A stretch of 64,000 bases of DNA from Phytoseiulus persimilis (taxonomy: Eukaryota > Arthropoda > Arachnida > Mesostigmata > Phytoseiidae), in contig CM075101.1 in NCBI GenBank assembly GCA_037576195.1, positions 10,044,001 through 10,108,000 on the forward strand, given 5' to 3'. Positions 61,001-64,000 of this stretch are shown piece after piece (position 1 is the stretch's first letter; every line of letters begins with the position of its first letter). The notes below the pieces were generated by a model. The model saw only the letters and a program-made list of their open reading frames with translations. It was not told the origin of the DNA and did not search any database. Both the position numbers and the translations under genes were made by a program.

Positions 61001-64000
61001 GAGAGCTCGCGGAGAGGTATGTCAGACGTTCCCGCCAAGCCATCGGAATTTCGTCTTTCAACCATCGCCCCGCAATTACGGAATTCGTCTAACTGAGGGC
61101 TGAGACTGAGGTGCAGCGGTCTTTCATACTCGGAATTTCATGAATGAAACCTTCGCATCCATTTCGGGAAATCAGTAATTGTCAAAAGAACCAGCACCTG
61201 CTCGACCGCATGTACTGCACAGAGACTTTCCCGAACTCACAAAATGAGCTGTTCTGCCCGTCCCAAGGGCATGAAATATTTCAAAGCCAGTTGCTCTCTG
61301 GGGACTCCTTTCGAAACTCCACCTCTCCGAATATTTTTGAAGTATCGCCGGTTTTTATTCGTGAGAAATCCCTCTCCTCCAAACTGTATTCATACCTGCG
61401 GGAATTCGGTGGCAGAGAAATTTCCACTCAATCCCTTCACGCAAGATTTGCGAGCGAGGAGCCAAGGCCGAGCGGAAATCTCAAGTAAGCCAGCGCAGCA
61501 GCGGTGGCGAGCACTGAACGAGTCGTTAGTGGGCGCCGCAGGAGAACAGTCTCGAATAAGGCCCGATCTCTGGGATGCTTCTTTTTCGGCTGGGTTACCG
61601 CTAAGAAGTTGTGAAATGCTTGGCTGAGAACTTTTCTCGAGGAAGTGCAGTGCCAAACGACTTCCATCGTCAACAACTCGACGCGAAAACTACAGCAAAA
61701 GCGTCTACGAGCAGAGGTGGCACATCATCAGTGGCTGAAGGAGTGGCAGATGGAGCTGTCCGGGTCTCGATCGATGGGAACGCAAACGCAGCAGGACGTT
61801 CCGTCGCTCAGATCGTTGTGCGATTTTTCGGAACTATAGAATTCCGCAGTTCTCTGCTGCACGCAGAGAGCCTGGAAGAGGTACACGGCACCGCGATCGC
61901 CCGAATCTTCATGGACTCACTGTCGCTCCGCTGCCTGAAGGAAATTTAGTCTCGGAATATGCTTCTTCCGGCGCCGCCTCGAGTCGGCGATCAGAGTCGC
62001 CTATCTTCCGAGAGGTTTCTTCCGGGACGGCATCGCCCCCTCAGCCGGCTCCCGAAATGAGGGAAACATGGATGAATGCGGCGATCTATTGGAGCCGAGA
62101 TTTCGTCGCGGTCTCATCCACCGCTGGAGAGCTTGACGCGACCGAAGTCGACTCCAGTGCTCCGTCAAAGACCATGAAACATCCTTGAGGAGTGGGGGCG
62201 CCCCCCTCGTGGCGAGTATGAGTGTCTTCGGGGACCAGGTGTGCCAGGGATGCGGAATGGTTCTTTCTCAAAATACCTGACCATATTTCTTGAAGGAGGG
62301 AGAGAACACACGCTGCGGGATTATGCTCCTCGAGGCGGACGACCGTTTCATTCCGTCAAGGCTCGCATCGTTGAAGGACTCGCCGATGACTTAAGTTGCC
62401 GTGGAGAGGACATATTCCATCCTGGAACAAACCTCGAGCGATCGAACATCTTGAACAACTTCCCGATGTGAAGAGTGATCAATGGAAGCTCGACCCCTAT
62501 CATGGACCTCGAAGCTCACAATTCGGCTCCGTATCATATTGGCTGAATTTTTCACCGCACTTTCCCCTGTCATTGCGCTGAACGATTCCCATCCACATCG
62601 GGGCAGTTTTCGCGCGGGAGCCAGCATTTTTCCTGGCGGGGACCGGATGTCCCTCCCTCCGCTTGCGAAAGTTGAGCGGACGAGCGGCAACAAGCACACA
62701 AACCCGGCTTTTCTCTATTCGACGGAGCTATTAGCCACGGGTACAGCAGCTGAAAGCAGGAGCGAAGCTAACTGTGTTAGCGAAATACGCGGACCGGGGC
62801 TCGATCGCTTTTCCGCGCCGGCTTCCGTTCGGAAGGACGGACAGTGCGAACTCGCCGGAGGAAGCAGCGACGACACGGAACCATGGCGGTGTTCTGCACG
62901 CGGCGAAGGTGGTGTCCACCGACCCCTGCGTCGAAGGCATACAAGCATGCGAAGCGGGCCAGGGAATCGACGCTGGTCCTAGTCCCAAATTAACTGAGCC
63001 CCATGCGGGTTTGCTAACGACAGAATCTTGTATGCGATGCACCTTGCTCGCCCGGAGAGGAACGAGAAAAAACCCAGCCTGTCAAAGGCAAACTCTGTCC
63101 AGCAGAACTTCGAGACTCGAATTAGCGTCCCCTCAGCTCCTGCGTTCGAGGGAGACCCGTTGGCAACACCGGCAGCTGTCGTCTCGAACGCTTCGGAAGC
63201 TCTCCGATCCCTCGCAAATCTGTCGAAGATTTGATTTCTGTTCACCAGTCCGACCATAGGTGTTGAGGTGTTCCGTGTCGATTGTGTTGCGACTTGCGAC
63301 GATGGAACGTTCGATCCCAGCCTTCGAGCACCTGGTAAAGCACGATGGGTTCGCGTTGAACCCCGGAACCCGGAGACCGGAGCATTAAACTGTTCCGTCG
63401 CGGGGGAAAGTTCGGCTCGGAATTAGGAGATTCGGGCTAAGCTGCAAGTAAGACGGGAGGAAAAAGATAATACGGGAAGAAGCCGCAGGACCAAGTGTCC
63501 GAGGGCGCCGACTTGTATTCAGGAGCGCTGCGAGCCCGCTCTTCTTGTTCGCTTCCTCTCAGATCTGCGTGCCGCGAGCAGTGGGCACGAAAGCTCTGCT
63601 CGTTCAGAGGTCCGTACAATGTCGTCGCAGCGGAAGGTGGCGAGAGGAACAGAATCGCTCGAGTCCCATTCACGAGCTCTGGTCAGGTGGCTCATCTCTT
63701 CGTATCGCCGTTCCCGCTCTTCTGACCATCGTTTGAACGCGATTCGGAGTCTTTCTCGCCGCCACGTTCTGTACTTGAGCCGCCACAGCTTCCTCCGATC
63801 CTAAGATTCGCGCTCAGAATCGCAAGCATGGAGTTCGTTGAGAATCTGTCGCCGCTGGGCGTGCCCGTTCGACTGCATGTCCGGACAAAATCGACTGAAT
63901 GCTCCCGTGTCGCAACTCATTAATCTCTCACGTGACGCCACTGTAGCCAGACAGCTTCGTCTCTGTCTTGCGTCAGATTGATTAGAGTCCACTTCAGGAC
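58001..64000. other. No recognised gene
   Basis: Only short open frames on both strands. The most protein-like are a pair of overlapping frames at 60,255-60,443 (minus, ending at a good GTACGT donor-like site) and 60,337-60,579 (plus). I cannot assign a family or strand. Confidence 0.4.

Overview
This 64 kb window is from a metazoan nuclear genome, almost certainly an arthropod. It holds parts of three recognisable animal genes, all on the minus strand, with short canonical introns of about 90 to 800 bp, plus a large block of repeats. Base composition is close to even. Naming the organism more precisely is inference: a chelicerate such as a mite would fit, but nothing here proves it.

Layout. 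(1) 73-294: one exon of a Cactus/I-kappa-B-type ankyrin protein, whose 3' part lies beyond the window start. (2) 0.3-10.8 kb: no recognised gene, only scattered short open frames. (3) 10,879-12,955: a complete five-exon coronin gene, 523 aa. (4) 13-21 kb: no recognised gene, with a triplet-repeat-rich block at 15.7-16.0 kb. (5) 21.3-46.2 kb: a repeat district. It contains a short 45-bp satellite array, a TA-flanked foldback transposon, a decayed non-LTR-type reverse transcriptase, and then a direct duplication of about 10 kb (25,271-34,596 and 35,456-45,617). Each duplicate carries the same modules in order: an unidentified block, a 156-158 aa minus-strand ORF ending in PLDLS, a hAT-type MITE, a Tc1/mariner transposase remnant, and a 45-bp satellite array inside a mini-me/Helentron-like frame. 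(6) 47,612-53,711: a complete 16-exon NMDA receptor subunit 1 gene, 1,014 aa. (7) 53.7-64 kb: no recognised gene.

The three host genes do not form a pathway. The Cactus-like protein is expected to restrain NF-kappaB, coronin to act on actin, and the NMDA receptor subunit at synapses.

Most notable observations: the duplicated PLDLS ORF, whose two copies differ mainly at synonymous sites; the satellite whose 15-codon period leaves long frames open on both strands; the mosaic divergence of the two large duplicates; and a three-level transposon nest (hAT MITE, TTAA-target element, TA-target foldback) that orders several events in time.

All coordinates and comparisons were made by eye. Splice sites in the three genes were chosen by consensus, phase agreement and family similarity.
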